Assembly: GCA_016716525.1 (NCBI GenBank)
Contig: JADJWE010000001.1
Span: 496,001-560,000 of the forward strand
Reading direction: 5' to 3'
Source of the DNA: Candidatus Flexicrinis affinis
GTDB taxonomy: Bacteria > Chloroflexota > Anaerolineae > Aggregatilineales > Phototrophicaceae
DNA length: 64,000 nt
Of this stretch, positions 15,675-23,466 are shown in pieces (position 1 is the first letter of the stretch; each line of letters opens with the position of its first letter). The notes under the pieces are model-generated. The model did not search any database. It worked only from the letters and a program-made list of their open reading frames with translations, and was not told the origin of the DNA. A program made the translations under genes and the position numbers.

Positions 15675-16054
15675 GAATCCTGTTCCTCTCTCAGTAGACG
15701 AGTCGCCTCCCAGCAGTCAAGCTGCCGGAACGCACTGGGACTGAGACCGTACTGCTTTTTGAACGCCTTACCGAACGCGGCATGACTCGCGTAGCCGGCG
15801 GCAAGCGCAACCTCACCGATGTCGATCGCGCCGAAACGCAGCTTGTAGCCCGCTCGGCGCAGACGAAGACGCCGGATATAGCTGGCCGCGCTCTCACCCT
15901 TCGTGCCGATAAATACGCGGTGGAAGTGCGGCACAGAGTAACCCGCCATATCTGCAAGCACTCCCCGCGTTAGCGGCTGATCGATGTTGCAGCGTATGTA
16001 GCGGTCGATTGCATCAAGCGGTGCTGATGGGTCGCGTACGCTCTCAAGTTCCAT
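15671..16054 (-). CDS. Short AraC-family DNA-binding protein
   Basis: 127 residues that comprise essentially only the double-HTH AraC/XylS domain: IDRYIRCNIDQPLTRGVLADMAGYSVPHFHRVF and VALAAGYASHAAFGKAFKKQYGLSPSAFR. The GyrI-like effector domain that often follows this type of HTH is absent, so it is either a naturally minimal regulator (SoxS/MarA-size) or a truncated one. It is translationally coupled to the VOC gene. Confidence 0.85.
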   Translation of the reverse strand: MELESVRDPSAPLDAIDRYIRCNIDQPLTRGVLADMAGYSVPHFHRVFIGTKGESAASYIRRLRLRRAGYKLRFGAIDIGEVALAAGYASHAAFGKAFKKQYGLSPSAFRQLDCWEATRLLREEQDS

Positions 16055-16222
16055 GCTTCGTATCGTATCGGTTTGAGCGGGCTGGGCGTTACTCCAAACG
16101 TATCATAGTGTGCTTCACGTAACAGAGCGAGAATCAAAACAGCGGCCGGGTGCAGGATTCCCAACCGCTGCTTGTATGGCAGGTGCGCCGCTGTTCTGGC
16201 ACACCTCCCCCCATACCACTGC

Positions 16223-18358
16223 TTACTCAGGATTGACGGTCACCGGCGGGCGAGTCATTGCAGAGACGTCGCCACCCACAGCCTCGATGCTGTCATACAG
16301 AGCCTGCATGACATAGTCGGGGTTGTGGGCGAAGTCGCCCGGATCCTTCTGCGAGTACTGGTAGTTGTACGCAGCCCGCAGCAGGGTCGGTGTCCACGAC
16401 GCGTAGCGATCTGGCTCACCCTCGTCGCCGACACCGTTGCCGTTCGTGTCCACGAACCAGTACGGATAGGCATGCGAGTCGTAGTAGATGCTGGTGCCGA
16501 TAGTGTTGGTCGCGTAGGCTTGCAGGGCAGCAAACAGCGCCTCTTCCATCGTCACGATCTCGTCGTGGATCGGTTCTTCGTTGTCACCGTCGCCGTCGTA
16601 GTCGATCAGTTCGACATCGTCCAGCACGCGGATGAGCACGACATCTTCCTGCTCTTCGACCTCTTCATGGCAGTCCTCGCACTCGTTGACCTGAATGAGA
16701 CCGTCATGCGGGTAGTGGCAGCTCGAGCACGTGTTCGGCGCGTCTTCAGCGTGCAGGTTGCGCCCGTTGTATTCCTTGCCTTCGTACTGGTAGATGCCCT
16801 GCGCTTCGTTGCCGAAGAGCGTGGCGCCAGCGGCGAAGTAGTGGATATTGCGGAACCCGAGGCGCTCGCCGACTTCATCGTCGCCGAGGCCGCCGATGGC
16901 GCGGTTTACGCTGACCGTCGACTCACGGCCCTGATGGCAGGCGAGACACAGGTTGTTGACGTCTGCCTCGCCGAAGCCGAGTTGTGCGCCATTGGGGAAA
17001 CTCACGGTGTCGACTTCGTAGATCGTAAAGTCGCTCAGACTTTCGTGACAGGTCGAGCATTCCAAACCTTGCGTCGGCTCAACAGCAATGTTGACGCCGT
17101 TGGCGATGAAGGTCGGTAGGCCGCTTGCGGAATGGCAGCGCGCGCAGGTGCCGGGGACTTCGCCTTCGGCATCCCAGTGGCGCCACGCTTCACGCGTCGG
17201 GTCGAAGTGCATCGGGGCGTCGCGGACCGCAAACTCGAGGTCCTCAATCGGATCCGCCAGCACGGCGCTCAGAGAAGCGGTGCTGTCGTACATCAACTGA
17301 ATGACGTACTGCGGGTTGTGCGCGAACGCACCCGGGTCCTTCAGCACGACCTGATAGTTGTACGCCGCGCGTTCGAGGTTGGCGGTGAAGGCATTGTAGC
17401 CGTCCGCTTCATCCTCGGTACGCTCGCCGTCGCCATTGGTGTCGATGAACCAGTACGGGTACGCGGCCGAGTCGTACGCGATCGGGGTACCAGCTACTTC
17501 TTCGGCATACGCCTGGATCGCGGCGTACAGGATTTCCTGCATGCCTTCGATTTCTTCAGCGATACCTTCGAACGTGTCGCCGTCACCGTCGAAGTCCGAG
17601 CCGGAGCCAGCCATGCGAATGAACGGCAGATCCTCAACGGACTCGACGTCTTCGTGGCAGCTCGCGCAGGCTTGGATTTCGAGTTCGAGCGTGTGCGGGT
17701 TGTGGCAGTCGGCACAGGTGCCGAAGCCTTCGACGTGCACGTTGCGGCCCATGTAGACCATGCCGTCATACTGATACCCACCGCGCGCCTCGCCGCCGTA
17801 CAGCGTCGCTGCCGCCGCGTAGTAGTGGATATTGATGAACCGCAGGTCCGCACTCGGCGTGTCCGGAGTCTCGGCAAGGCCGAGGTCCGCGATCCGCTGG
17901 TTGACGCTGTCGGTCGACGCACGGCCCTGATGGCAGACCATGCAGCGCGCAGAGTCGCGCGTGTCGCCCAACTCGGCGCCGGACGGGAACGATACGGTGG
18001 TTAGCGCTGCGGCGGCCGGCGCATGGCAGGCATCGCAGGTGACCGTAGTGCCGAGCGGCGCATCTGCGTCGACCACACCGAACTCCGAGCCGTCCGCGCC
18101 CATATAGTCGCGGTAGCCCGGGGTCGAGTGGCAGCGCGCGCAGCCGGCTTCGACAACACCGTCTTCGTTCCAGTGATTAAACGCCTCACCCTCAACATCA
18201 TTATGCGGCGAGTTGACCCACGCTTCGTAGTACTCGGCAAGATAGGGAACTTCCATGTCCCCTTCCTGCGCGTACACCGCGGGCGTCGCCAGCAGCATTA
18301 GCCCTGATGCCACAAATAGGGCACCTGCAATCGCCATGAGATAGCTTATTCTCTTCAT
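16223..18358 (-). CDS. Decahaem c-type cytochrome made of two pentahaem repeats with calcium-binding-like loops
   Basis: 711 residues: a cleavable signal peptide (to VYAQ, ~31) and two homologous halves (~40-360 and ~380-705). Each half has the order NHWN/RHWD...CARCH...CxxCH...CxxCHQGR-S-S-VN...RN-H-E...CxxCHxPH...CxxCHE, giving ten CXXCH sites. Each half also holds Asp-rich loops (DFDGDGDTFEG and DTNGDGERTEDE; DYDGDGDNEEP and DTNGNGVGDEGE) like EF-hand or dockerin calcium sites, and ends AAYNYQ...KDPG-FAHNP-YV. No membrane anchor. Start supported by AAGGAGG. Likely a secreted or surface electron carrier; partner unknown. The gene stands alone, divergent from hypA. Confidence 0.9.
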   Translation of the reverse strand: MKRISYLMAIAGALFVASGLMLLATPAVYAQEGDMEVPYLAEYYEAWVNSPHNDVEGEAFNHWNEDGVVEAGCARCHSTPGYRDYMGADGSEFGVVDADAPLGTTVTCDACHAPAAAALTTVSFPSGAELGDTRDSARCMVCHQGRASTDSVNQRIADLGLAETPDTPSADLRFINIHYYAAAATLYGGEARGGYQYDGMVYMGRNVHVEGFGTCADCHNPHTLELEIQACASCHEDVESVEDLPFIRMAGSGSDFDGDGDTFEGIAEEIEGMQEILYAAIQAYAEEVAGTPIAYDSAAYPYWFIDTNGDGERTEDEADGYNAFTANLERAAYNYQVVLKDPGAFAHNPQYVIQLMYDSTASLSAVLADPIEDLEFAVRDAPMHFDPTREAWRHWDAEGEVPGTCARCHSASGLPTFIANGVNIAVEPTQGLECSTCHESLSDFTIYEVDTVSFPNGAQLGFGEADVNNLCLACHQGRESTVSVNRAIGGLGDDEVGERLGFRNIHYFAAGATLFGNEAQGIYQYEGKEYNGRNLHAEDAPNTCSSCHYPHDGLIQVNECEDCHEEVEEQEDVVLIRVLDDVELIDYDGDGDNEEPIHDEIVTMEEALFAALQAYATNTIGTSIYYDSHAYPYWFVDTNGNGVGDEGEPDRYASWTPTLLRAAYNYQYSQKDPGDFAHNPDYVMQALYDSIEAVGGDVSAMTRPPVTVNPE

Positions 18359-18452
18359 GCCCCCCTCCTTTCAGGATCGGGTTCGATGATGGCTTCGTTC
18401 ACCGTTTGGCTCCCCTGCAAGTGCCTTAGCGGCAAACCTTTAACTGAAAATC

Positions 18453-18470
18453 TGCTCTTGTGGCAGAGCA
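18453..18470. repeat. Small inverted repeat TGCTCT-N6-AGAGCA
   Basis: Perfect 6-bp arms, 95-112 bases upstream of the decahaem cytochrome ATG. It could be an operator or a 5'-leader hairpin. Nothing else supports it. Confidence 0.3.
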
Positions 18471-18625
18471 ATCCCCGACGTTATTGTCCCGCATCTACGG
18501 GAAGGTTTCGTCGGCCGTGAGGATGAAATTCGATCATCCGATGGTATGAACTTCGCGAACGCCGCGAAATAGGTTCGCGCGGCACAGACGGGCGTGTAAC
18601 GACAGATGGGCGTACCCAATTCCGC

Positions 18626-18639
18626 CTGATAAACGTCAC
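18626..18639. promoter_or_regulatory. Palindromic site CTGATA-AA-CGTCAC upstream of hypA
   Basis: An imperfect copy of the GTGACA-NN-TGTCAC element. Its right flank (CGTCACAAACG) also matches the flank of the 11800 site (TGTCACAAACG). The centre is about 60 bases upstream of the start point implied by a TACACT -10-like box at 18681, the class I position for Crp/Fnr activators. It lies in the 384-base gap shared with the divergent decahaem cytochrome gene; nothing else coding is seen in that gap. Confidence 0.45.
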
Positions 18640-18742
18640 AAACGGTCAGTCGAGGCGCCTTCCGGGCGTGCGGTTAGTGCTACACTGCGCTTGATGGCCG
18701 GTGTCGCGCTAGACCGGCCGATGTCGAGGGAAGGCGGGCGCC

Positions 18743-19105
18743 ATGCACGAGCTTTCAATCGCTTACAACATCGTCCAAATTGCAGACGACGCGGCCCGCG
18801 AGGCCGGTGTCGAGCGTGTGGATGCCGTGCATCTAAGGCTCGGACAGCTCAGCGGCGTTGTCAGCGAGGCGCTGCTATTCGGGTACGACATCGCGGCACA
18901 GGGCACGCGCTTGGAAGGTTCCCGGCTTGAGATAGAGGACGTGCCGGTGGTGATCTTCTGCGCGCAGTGCCGAGCTGAACGCGAATTGGAGAGCATCCAG
19001 GTGTTTTGCTGCCCGGAGTGCGGCACGCCGAGTATGGACATCCGAAGCGGCAACGAACTCGAAATTGGCTATGTGGAGTACAGCGATGAACCCGCGCATT
19101 CTTGA
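18743..19105 (+). CDS. hypA: Hydrogenase nickel-insertion protein HypA
   Basis: 120 residues, full length. It starts MHEL, where His2 is the nickel ligand of the family, and has the structural zinc site CAQC...CPEC (Cys73/76 and about 89/92). HypA delivers nickel with HypB to the [NiFe]-hydrogenase large subunit. First gene of hypABCDE; GGAAGG lies upstream. The stop overlaps the start of hypB by 20 bases. Confidence 0.95.
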   Translation: MHELSIAYNIVQIADDAAREAGVERVDAVHLRLGQLSGVVSEALLFGYDIAAQGTRLEGSRLEIEDVPVVIFCAQCRAERELESIQVFCCPECGTPSMDIRSGNELEIGYVEYSDEPAHS

Positions 19106-19772
19106 AATCCGCAAAGGCGTACTGGAAAAGAACGATGTGCTCGCCGCGAGCTTGCGCGAGCGTTTCCGCAAGGCCGGCGTGCTGGTGTTGAACGTCGTCT
19201 CCAGCCCCGGCTCCGGCAAGACGGCGCTGCTGGAGGTCACGCTGCAGCGGCTGCTGGCACAAGGCTACCGTGCCGCCGCGCTGGTCGGTGACTTGGCGAC
19301 CGACAATGACGCCGCGCGCCTTGCGCGGAGCGGTGCCAGTGTCCGGCAGATCACGACGAGCGGCAACTGTCATCTCGAAGCGCACATGATCGGCGATCAC
19401 TTGCGCGACTGGAAACTCGAGGTCGAAGGGCTGGACTTCCTGTTCATCGAAAACGTCGGCAACCTCGTATGCCCGTCGCATTATGACCTCGGTGAGGATA
19501 TCCGCGTCGTGATGCTGTCGGTGACGGAAGGCGAGGACAAGCCGCTCAAGTACCCGCCGATGTTCAACTCGGCGGATGCTGCGGTGATCACCAAGGTGGA
19601 CATCGCGGATGCCGTCGAGTTTGACCGCGCCCAGACGATCACCAACATCAACAGCGTGCGCCCCGGCATGACGATCTTCGAGACATCCGCCAAGCGTGGA
19701 ACCGGCATCGACGCGTGGATCGCGTTCCTGATCGCCCAACATGACGCGCTGAAGTCGCCGGCGGCGCGCTAG
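19086..19772 (+). CDS. hypB: Hydrogenase nickel-incorporation GTPase HypB
   Basis: 228 residues. P-loop SSPGSGKTALLE, switch region GDLATDNDAARL, GNCHLEAHM and ENVGNLVCPSHYDLGED are all HypB signatures; TKVD is the guanine-specificity motif. The N-terminal His-rich nickel-storage stretch of some HypB proteins is absent. GTP hydrolysis drives nickel transfer from HypA. The ATG at 19086 (GGAG upstream, inside the end of hypA) is preferred to the in-frame ATGs at 19065 and 19071. Confidence 0.95.
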   Translation: MNPRILEIRKGVLEKNDVLAASLRERFRKAGVLVLNVVSSPGSGKTALLEVTLQRLLAQGYRAAALVGDLATDNDAARLARSGASVRQITTSGNCHLEAHMIGDHLRDWKLEVEGLDFLFIENVGNLVCPSHYDLGEDIRVVMLSVTEGEDKPLKYPPMFNSADAAVITKVDIADAVEFDRAQTITNINSVRPGMTIFETSAKRGTGIDAWIAFLIAQHDALKSPAAR

Positions 19773-19812
19773 GGAGACACAGTCAAATTCGCGTGACTTG
19801 GGCGCGTATCCG

Positions 19813-19826
19813 GTGACATCTGTCAC
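19813..19826. promoter_or_regulatory. Palindromic operator GTGACA-TC-TGTCAC upstream of hypC
   Basis: Perfect 6-bp arms; with the flanks CCG/TGG the palindrome reaches 20 bases with one mismatched pair. A -10-like TACTAT at 19851-19856 puts the centre about 42-44 bases before the likely start point, the class II position of Crp/Fnr activators. It implies that hypCDE has its own promoter besides that of hypA. Confidence 0.6.
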
Positions 19827-19926
19827 TGGAGGCGGGCATGGGTTCCGCCGTACTATCGCCATATCGGCACCCGGCGACGAACGGCTCATCGCCGCTGTCG
19901 CCGGGGTATTCAGGGAGGAGCGAACG

Positions 19927-20223
19927 ATGTGTCTCGGCGTTCCCGGTCAGATTAAAGACATTTACGAGCGCGACGGCGCCCGCATGGGCAAAGTGGATTT
20001 CGGCGGCATCATCAAAGAGGTCTGCCTCGACTTTGTGCCCGAGGTGATGGTGGGCGACTACACGATCGTCCACGTCGGGTTTGCCATTACCCAGTTGGAC
20101 GAGCAGTCGGCCATGGAAACACTGGCGCTGTTCGAGGAGATGGGTGTGCTTGAGGAGGAACTGCTCGCCGCGCCGGAGGTCGGCACGTCGGACGAAAGCC
20201 AGTCGCCTCGAGGTGTGACGTGA
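19927..20223 (+). CDS. hypC: Hydrogenase assembly chaperone HypC
   Basis: 98 residues starting MCLGVPGQI; the essential Cys2 and the chaperone fold of HypC/HybG are clear. It shuttles the Fe(CN)2CO precursor with HypD to the hydrogenase large subunit. The C-terminal ~20 residues are acidic/Ser-rich and slightly longer than usual. GGGAGGAG precedes the ATG; a long in-frame upstream extension has no homology. hypD starts at a GTG overlapping the stop. Confidence 0.95.
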   Translation: MCLGVPGQIKDIYERDGARMGKVDFGGIIKEVCLDFVPEVMVGDYTIVHVGFAITQLDEQSAMETLALFEEMGVLEEELLAAPEVGTSDESQSPRGVT

Positions 20224-21326
20224 AGTACCTCGAAGAATTCCGCGATCCCGAACTCGCCAGGCGGTTGCTCGACGACATCCACGGCATCGCCAAAGGCCAA
20301 TGGGTGTTGATGGAGGTGTGCGGCGGGCAGACCCACAGCCTGATTCGCAACGGCATCGACACGCTGCTGCCGGACGCCATCGAGCTGATCCACGGGCCGG
20401 GTTGTCCGGTCTGTGTCACGCCCCTTGAGGTCATCGACAAGGCGCTGCGAATCGCCGCCCAGCCGAATGTAACGTTCTGCTCGTTTGGCGACATGCTGCG
20501 CGTGCCCGGCAGCGGTGAGGACTTGTTCACGGTCAGGAGCGGCGGGGGAGACGTGCGGATCGTGTATTCGCCGCTCGACGCCGTCAAGATCGCCCGCGAC
20601 AACCCGGCCCGTGAAGTCGTGTTCTTCGGCATCGGCTTCGAGACGACCGCCCCGGCCAACGCCATGGCGGTCGTGCAAGCCAAACGGCTTGGCCTGAAAA
20701 ACTTCTCGATGCTCGTATCGCATGTGCTGGTGCCGCCAGCGCTCGACGCGATTATGAGTTCGCCGCATACGCGGGTCAACGGATTCCTCGCCGCCGGCCA
20801 CGTGTGCAGCGTGATGGGCTACTGGCAGTACGAACCGCTGGCACAGCGGTTTCGCGTGCCGATCGTCGTGACCGGGTTCGAGCCGCTCGACCTGCTGCAA
20901 GGCATCCGGATGGCGGTGCGTCAGTTGGAGGAAGGGCGATACGAGGTCGAAAACGCATACGCTCGGGCGGTGACCCGCGAAGGCAATGTGCCGGCACAGA
21001 AGCTGTTGAGCGAAGTGTTCGAGGTCACACCGCGCAAGTGGCGCGGTATCGGCGAGATTCCCAACAGCGGCTGGGGGCTGAGCTCGGCCTACCGCGAGTT
21101 CGACGCCGCGATCCGCTTCGACGTCACCGATATCAACACGGTCGAGCCTGCGATCTGCCGCAGCGGCGACGTCTTGCAAGGGCTGATCAAGCCCAACGAG
21201 TGCCCGGCGTTCGGCAAGGAGTGCACACCGCGCAAGCCGTTGGGCGCGACGATGGTCAGCAGCGAAGGGGCGTGCGCCGCCTACTACCAGTACGGCCGGT
21301 TTGTGTCGCTGGAAAGTATCGGCTGA
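20220..21326 (+). CDS. hypD: Hydrogenase Fe-ligand assembly protein HypD
   Basis: 368 residues, full length. Conserved elements: MEVCGGQTHSL, HGPGCPVCVTP, GIGFETTAP, and the C-terminal four-Cys set (CRSGDVLQG, NECPAFGKECTP, SEGACAAYYQY) that binds the [4Fe-4S] cluster. HypD is the scaffold where iron receives its cyanide and CO ligands. GTG start overlapping the hypC stop (GTGA); the stop overlaps the hypE ATG (TGATG). Confidence 0.95.
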   Translation: MKYLEEFRDPELARRLLDDIHGIAKGQWVLMEVCGGQTHSLIRNGIDTLLPDAIELIHGPGCPVCVTPLEVIDKALRIAAQPNVTFCSFGDMLRVPGSGEDLFTVRSGGGDVRIVYSPLDAVKIARDNPAREVVFFGIGFETTAPANAMAVVQAKRLGLKNFSMLVSHVLVPPALDAIMSSPHTRVNGFLAAGHVCSVMGYWQYEPLAQRFRVPIVVTGFEPLDLLQGIRMAVRQLEEGRYEVENAYARAVTREGNVPAQKLLSEVFEVTPRKWRGIGEIPNSGWGLSSAYREFDAAIRFDVTDINTVEPAICRSGDVLQGLIKPNECPAFGKECTPRKPLGATMVSSEGACAAYYQYGRFVSLESIG

Positions 21327-22399
21327 TGACGGTAGACGGTACGACCCCGGGTTTCGACATGGACGGGTGGGTGTGCCCGTTGCCACTGCGCGACCACCCG
21401 AACGTCATCCTCGGCCACGGCGGCGGCGGAAAGCTCTCGTCGGAGCTGGTCGAGCATATTTTCCTTCCCGCGTTCAGGAACGACGCCCTGCAGAACCTGG
21501 GCGATTCAGCCGTGGTGCACATCGGCGGGCAGCGGTTGGCGATGTCGACCGACTCGTTCGTGGTGCGCCCGCTGTTCTTCCCCGGCGGTTCGATTGGCGA
21601 GCTCGCGATCAACGGCACGGTCAACGACCTTGCGATGAGCGGGGCGACACCGCTGTACCTGTCGGTCGGGTTTATCGTGGAAGAAGGGCTGCCCATCGCG
21701 ACGCTGGGGACCATCGTGGAGCGCATGGCGGCGGCAGCCCGCGCGGCAGGTGTCGACCTCGTCACCGGCGACACGAAGGTGGTCGACAAAGGGCATGGCG
21801 ATGGGCTTTACGTGAACACGACGGGCATCGGGCTGATCCCGCCCGGTGTGAACATTGCGCCGCAGAACGCCCGCCCGGGCGACGTTGTCATCGTGAGCGG
21901 GTCGCTGGGCGATCACGGCATGGCGGTAATGAGCGTGCGCGAGGGATTGGAATTCGAGACGCAGATCGTGTCCGACTCTGCGCCACTGAACGGCCTCGTC
22001 GCGGCGCTGCTGAACGTCACACCGCACATCCACGTTCTGCGCGATCCGACGCGAGGCGGCGCGGCATCCTCGCTCAACGAGATCGCCAAAGCGTCGGGCG
22101 CTGGAATTGTGCTTGAGGAACGCGCGATCCCGGTCAAGCCCGCCGTTCGCGCCGCATGTGAGCTGTTGGGGATGGACCCGCTGTATGTGGCCAACGAAGG
22201 GAAGTTGATCGCCATGGTTCCGCGCGAGTACGCGGACGCCGTCCTGGAGGCCATGCGCGCGCACGTCTTCGGCGCAGAGGCGACGATCATCGGGCAGGTG
22301 GTCGAGAGTCATCGCGGGGTCGTGGTCGCCAAGACGGGGATCGGCGGCACGCGCGTCGTCGACATGCAGATCGGCGAACAGCTTCCGCGAATTTGCTAA
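21326..22399 (+). CDS. hypE: Carbamoyl-dehydratase HypE
   Basis: 357 residues of the PurM/AIR-synthase fold: LGHGGGGKLS, DSFVVRPLFFPGGSIG, NDLAMSGA, DPTRGGAASSLNEI. It ends in PRIC, the C-terminal Cys that is carbamoylated by HypF and dehydrated to the thiocyanate giving the cyanide ligand. hypF is not in the window and must be elsewhere. ATG overlaps the hypD stop; the frame is open far upstream but only as a shadow of hypD. Confidence 0.95.
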   Translation: MTVDGTTPGFDMDGWVCPLPLRDHPNVILGHGGGGKLSSELVEHIFLPAFRNDALQNLGDSAVVHIGGQRLAMSTDSFVVRPLFFPGGSIGELAINGTVNDLAMSGATPLYLSVGFIVEEGLPIATLGTIVERMAAAARAAGVDLVTGDTKVVDKGHGDGLYVNTTGIGLIPPGVNIAPQNARPGDVVIVSGSLGDHGMAVMSVREGLEFETQIVSDSAPLNGLVAALLNVTPHIHVLRDPTRGGAASSLNEIAKASGAGIVLEERAIPVKPAVRAACELLGMDPLYVANEGKLIAMVPREYADAVLEAMRAHVFGAEATIIGQVVESHRGVVVAKTGIGGTRVVDMQIGEQLPRIC

Positions 22400-22423
22400 T
22401 CTGCACGATCTGTATACACGCAA

Positions 22424-22449
22424 AAGGACGGCCACCTTCGACCGTCCTT
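22424..22449. terminator. Bidirectional terminator between hypE and the hdr-mvh operon
   Basis: An 8-bp stem (AAGGACGG / CCGTCCTT) with a 10-base loop, an AAAA left flank and TT on the right, between convergent operons. Confidence 0.6.
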
Positions 22450-22465
22450 CTGGGTTGGTGTGCGA

Positions 22466-22921
22466 CTAGGATCCGAGGCTCATCAGGCGCAAGCGCATGT
22501 TGGTCAGGCGTTCGCCAATGATCTTCGCCACGCGCTGCATCACCCGATAACCCCACTGGGGATGCGCTTCCAGCACCTCGCGCAGCTTCACGGCGTCGAT
22601 GATGATGACGTGCGTTTTCGTCAGCGCGGCCGCGCTCATCGTGTATTCGTACGGCTCGATCAGCGCCGACCATCCGACGGCTTCGCCGTCTACGACCGTC
22701 TCGACCTCGCTGCGCTCGCGGCCTTCGTCATCCATATCGATCAGGAGATCGACCGACCCGCTCATGATGAGATACAGCTCGTCGGCGCTGTCGCCTTGCT
22801 CGAACAGGTACGTGTCCGGTTCAAGGGTTACCTCGTCGGAAAACTGCGCAATGGACTCAAACAGGTCGTGCGGCAGGCCCGCGAACAACCCGTAGCGCCG
22901 CAGCAGTTCAGGAGAAATCAT
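22466..22921 (-). CDS. Stand-alone cyclic-nucleotide-binding-domain protein
   Basis: 151 residues. A single cNMP-binding beta-roll (LFEQGDSADELYLIMSGSVDLLI; VVDGEAVGWSALIEPYEYTMSAAAL) with short flanking helices. There is no C-terminal HTH, so it is not itself a Crp/Fnr transcription factor. The canonical phosphate-binding R-A/S-A is replaced by YTMSAAA after a GEAVGW segment, so ligand binding is uncertain. ATG 22921 has GGAGG upstream. Last gene of the hdr-mvh operon, 28 bases after the protease gene; such modules recur in redox enzyme operons, perhaps as a regulatory subunit. Confidence 0.8.
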   Translation of the reverse strand: MISPELLRRYGLFAGLPHDLFESIAQFSDEVTLEPDTYLFEQGDSADELYLIMSGSVDLLIDMDDEGRERSEVETVVDGEAVGWSALIEPYEYTMSAAALTKTHVIIIDAVKLREVLEAHPQWGYRVMQRVAKIIGERLTNMRLRLMSLGS

Positions 22922-22949
22922 CACATCCTCCAAGGATACAGAACATCGA

Positions 22950-23465
22950 TCATGGCGCAGGGACCATCTGGGTAGCTTCACCGATAAGATCGAGCACGGT
23001 ACGGCATGCCTGTGGGATCGCCGCACGCACGACCTCGGTCGGCTGATCGCCGAAATCGAGCACGTGGTTGGCGGTCACCGCGACAATTTGGATGGCATCA
23101 TCGGGCGGCAGGTCCGCGCCCAGCGCACGCCCGACATACAGTGCAGTCGGCAAGTCCGAGTCGTGGGTGCTGCGTGTGTTGAGTGTCTCGGTCAGGTCGC
23201 CGGCATCAAACACGACGACCTGACCGGTGAGCGTAGGATCGGTCCACAGCGCGTCGATAATGATGACGCGGTCGTAACCGACCATCTGCTCCATAAGCGT
23301 GATTCCCCCGACAGACAGTTCGATGACGTCGATACCGCTGTCGGCGGGAAGCACGTTTCTAACATGCTCTGCCGTCAGCACGCCGACACCGTCGTCCATC
23401 AGAATCGGATTGCCGAGTCCGATGACCAGAACCTTCGGAGTCGTGCGTGCGTTGGACGTGGTCAT
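22950..23465 (-). CDS. [NiFe]-hydrogenase maturation endopeptidase
   Basis: 171 residues of the HybD/HycI/FrcD-type family: VLVIGLGNPILMDDGVGV at the N-terminus (Asp/Glu nickel-sensing positions), the DAL...G segment in the middle and a THDSDLPTAL block. After nickel insertion it removes the C-terminal tail of the large subunit encoded one base upstream; the MvhA tail here is 30 residues. The immediate adjacency makes the pairing secure. Confidence 0.92.
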   Translation of the reverse strand: MTTSNARTTPKVLVIGLGNPILMDDGVGVLTAEHVRNVLPADSGIDVIELSVGGITLMEQMVGYDRVIIIDALWTDPTLTGQVVVFDAGDLTETLNTRSTHDSDLPTALYVGRALGADLPPDDAIQIVAVTANHVLDFGDQPTEVVRAAIPQACRTVLDLIGEATQMVPAP

Positions 23466-23466
23466 G

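Noticed and set aside
18540..18600. TTCGCGAA-type palindromes in the hypA/decahaem gap
   Set aside because: Short GC-rich palindromes are expected by chance at this base composition and do not recur at other promoters.
22466..22921. The cNMP protein as the regulator that binds the GTGAC-N4-GTCAC sites
   Set aside because: It lacks the helix-turn-helix of Crp/Fnr proteins.
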